DNA of 26,329 nt from an uncultured Bacteroidales bacterium (GTDB lineage Bacteria; Bacteroidota; Bacteroidia; Bacteroidales; Paludibacteraceae), in NCBI GenBank assembly GCA_903929065.1, contig CAIYTJ010000282.1, positions 1-26,329 on the forward strand, written 5' to 3'. Positions 24,464 through 26,329 of the stretch are shown in pieces. Numbering within the stretch: position 1 is the stretch's first letter; each line of letters begins with the position of its first letter. The notes beneath the pieces were generated by a model that had not been told where the DNA came from, made no database searches, and was given only the letters and a program-made list of their open reading frames with translations. Made by a program: the position numbers and the translations under genes.

Positions 24464-26329
24464 TTAGTCTTTGATTTGATAAAAGTCTTTGGTTAGCGAT
24501 ATGTCTGAAGGCGATAGTTTGTAACGACTATCTTCCATTTCACTGGCGTTGACATACATTTGATTCAAATCGAGCATTTTACAGAACATTTCTTTCTGCT
24601 TCAGTAAGGTGAGTTTTATAAAGTTTGCTTCTTTGCTGATTTTTTCTTTAAACTCCTTTATCTTTACATTATAATGTAGGAAAAACTCCTCATACAAAAC
24701 ATCAAACAAGTTTACCAATTCCTGAAAACTTCCACAATCCAAAATCAATTCTTTAGCTTGTTCATTGTTCTTGGCTAATTCGAGATAAACGAATGATCCG
24801 CCACCTTTCCAATTAACTGTTTTAGAAATACCAGTTGTATCAGCTTTAGTAACATTTTTAAGCCTTATAAGTGAATCATTTTCATAGTAATCTAATTGTT
24901 CAATTCCTATATATTGTCTTTTCATTTTATGTGCTACTGCAACTGTTGTACCACTACCAAGATGATAGTCTAAAAGAATATCATTTGGCAAAGTTGTGAG
25001 GTCAATTATCCTCTTTAGCAATTGTTCGGGTTTCTTGCCATTTTTCAATGTTACTCCGCCTTCATTAGCAATACCAGTAAATCCAATGTCTGTCCAAACA
25101 TCTGTTAAAGAAGTTGCAGGTACTTTTAGTCCGTTAATTTCTTTATATGTATTACCCCAAAAGACTATTTGCTCACCATTCAAAATGTAAAATCCATCTA
25201 CATCTTCATCAAGGTGTTGCATTACTTTCCCCTTTTCACTTTTGGATTTTTCAATAGTTGATTTTCGTTTTTTTAAAGCACCTCCGCCAACTGCTGCAGT
25301 TCTGAAAACATTTTCTTTATTTTGTTCTGCAAATTCTTTGATTTTACTTTGTAGTTCAGCATCTGAATATTTTAGTTTAAAACTTTTTATATCTCCAATC
25401 TCTTCTCTTTTTGCTAATTCTTCAATAACTGTTGTATATTTCCATTTTGAAAAGTGTTCTTTTGAGTTAGTCAGGAAATACTTATAGTTTTCGTCATATT
25501 CCTTTGGAACATAAATCTTATTTAAATTACATTCATTAATATTGTTAGCATATAAAAAAATGTGATTTGAAGTTGAGAATATTTTTGCACTTGTAGCTTT
25601 AAATCCTGATGCAGCATTTGTTGTCATTGTAATGTGATTCAAATAATTCTCTTTTTTGAAAATCTCATTAAGTAAAATTTGCACATAAGACGCTTCTTCA
25701 TTTCCAACGTGAACGCATATAACCCCTTCATTTTGTAAAAGTAACTTTGCTGATTCCAATCTATTTTTCATAAAAGTTAGCCAAGTTGAATGGTTAAAAG
25801 AATCATTATATTTAAACTCATCTTTCCCAGTATTAAATGGTGGATCAATATAAATTAATTTAACTTGCTTATTGAACTGTTTAGTTAGACTATGTAATGC
25901 CAGCAGATTATTTCCTTTAATAATTAGATTGTCTTTTATTACACCATTTTCATCACGAGTGAAAGTGGTTGGAATTGCTTCTCCTTTTTGAGAGTATTTC
26001 TTGATGTTTGTAAATGCTTTGGGTTCGAAAAGACGGTCAATTTCATCACGTGCTAATATCTCGTTGAAAAATATTTCTTTACGTTTAGCCTGCTTTTCCT
26101 CATATTCGGCTTTTTCTTCTCTAAATTCAAAATAAGTGTCCATGCCTTCTTCTGTACTTTGTCCACCTTCCAACACACAGTCTTTATACGGGAAATTGAG
26201 CACTACGTCCTGATTTTCGTTTAGCATTTTACTGCCTAGAGCCAATCCAATGCGGTTTTCGTATTGAGTATATGAATTGTCTATTTTATTTTCATCTAAA
26301 AAGAACTTGAAGTCGTTGTGTTTGAATAC
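24464..26329 (-). CDS. mod: Type III DNA adenine methyltransferase Mod, N-terminus off the window
   Basis: The frame is open from the stop at 24464 to the right edge (621 codons). An apparent TTG start at 26245 is not real: the 28 codons before it continue the family's conserved N-terminal region (NSYTQYENRIGL, then FPYKDCVLEGGQ). Numbered from the edge, motif IV DPPFNTG is at about 162-168, and the AdoMet-binding motif DYHLGSGTT at about 454-462 is followed by RQYIGIEQ, so it is a beta-class adenine N6-methyltransferase. The region between (about 230-420) should hold the target recognition domain. Mod alone methylates one strand of a short asymmetric site and also gives Res its specificity. 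No long homopolymer or tandem repeat was seen, so phase variation is not indicated in the visible part. The promoter lies outside the window. Confidence 0.93.
   Translation of the reverse strand, partial: VFKHNDFKFFLDENKIDNSYTQYENRIGLALGSKMLNENQDVVLNFPYKDCVLEGGQSTEEGMDTYFEFREEKAEYEEKQAKRKEIFFNEILARDEIDRLFEPKAFTNIKKYSQKGEAIPTTFTRDENGVIKDNLIIKGNNLLALHSLTKQFNKQVKLIYIDPPFNTGKDEFKYNDSFNHSTWLTFMKNRLESAKLLLQNEGVICVHVGNEEASYVQILLNEIFKKENYLNHITMTTNAASGFKATSAKIFSTSNHIFLYANNINECNLNKIYVPKEYDENYKYFLTNSKEHFSKWKYTTVIEELAKREEIGDIKSFKLKYSDAELQSKIKEFAEQNKENVFRTAAVGGGALKKRKSTIEKSKSEKGKVMQHLDEDVDGFYILNGEQIVFWGNTYKEINGLKVPATSLTDVWTDIGFTGIANEGGVTLKNGKKPEQLLKRIIDLTTLPNDILLDYHLGSGTTVAVAHKMKRQYIGIEQLDYYENDSLIRLKNVTKADTTGISKTVNWKGGGSFVYLELAKNNEQAKELILDCGSFQELVNLFDVLYEEFFLHYNVKIKEFKEKISKEANFIKLTLLKQKEMFCKMLDLNQMYVNASEMEDSRYKLSPSDISLTKDFYQIKD

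Noticed and set aside
25554..25560. Run of A in mod as a phase-variation tract
   Set aside because: Seven A is ordinary for this AT-rich sequence; phase-variable mod genes usually carry much longer homopolymers or tandem repeats, and none is seen.
26243..26245. TTG at 26245 as the start of Mod
   Set aside because: The 28 codons upstream to the window edge are open and read as conserved Mod N-terminal sequence, so the gene is cut by the edge.

Overview
The window comes from a Bacteroidota chromosome. It has T9SS-type C-terminal sorting domains on several large secreted proteins, a one-protein hybrid two-component regulator, TAnnTTTG-type promoter boxes, A-rich start contexts without clear Shine-Dalgarno sequences, and a 58-residue histone H1-like protein typical of the phylum. 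A T9SS-bearing member of the Bacteroidales or a related order is likely. The genus cannot be read from the sequence.

Layout. (1) 1-8561: three plus-strand genes for very large Thr/Ser/Asn/Gly-rich secreted beta-sandwich or beta-helix proteins. Their C-terminal sorting domains are almost interchangeable, and the second and third also share a long C-terminal module. (2) 8562-9061: a gene-free stretch with two terminators flanking an array of 13 degenerate 21-bp tandem repeats. (3) 9062-10402, minus: a secreted DUF4957/DUF5123-like beta-helix protein, divergent from (4) 10658-15013, a complete hybrid two-component system protein (14-blade sensor, Y_Y_Y, membrane helix, histidine kinase, receiver, AraC HTH). 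Their shared intergenic region holds a 40-bp-spaced direct repeat that could be the regulator's operator. (5) 15276-21153: four co-directional envelope genes: a PEGA-like protein with hydrophobic helices, a Ycf48-type propeller protein with a triple internal repeat, and two tandem paralogous lipoproteins. The first two genes have near-duplicate 5' leaders. (6) 21349-21525: the histone H1-like gene, with a strong promoter and paired hairpins around its start. (7) 21671-26329, minus: a type III restriction-modification system, with Res complete and Mod running off the right edge, convergent with the histone gene across a bidirectional terminator.

Together this is mostly a cell-surface and secretion neighbourhood, with one large carbohydrate-type sensor-regulator, a nucleoid protein and a phage-defence R-M system at the end. 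No tRNA, rRNA, CRISPR array or transposase was seen. The least explained items are the 21-bp repeat array (open in a single minus-strand frame with a conserved heptapeptide but no start codon), the duplicated leader at 15239/16277, the mutually exclusive hairpins at the histone gene, and the twin promoter boxes with a possible small RNA at 5200-5342.
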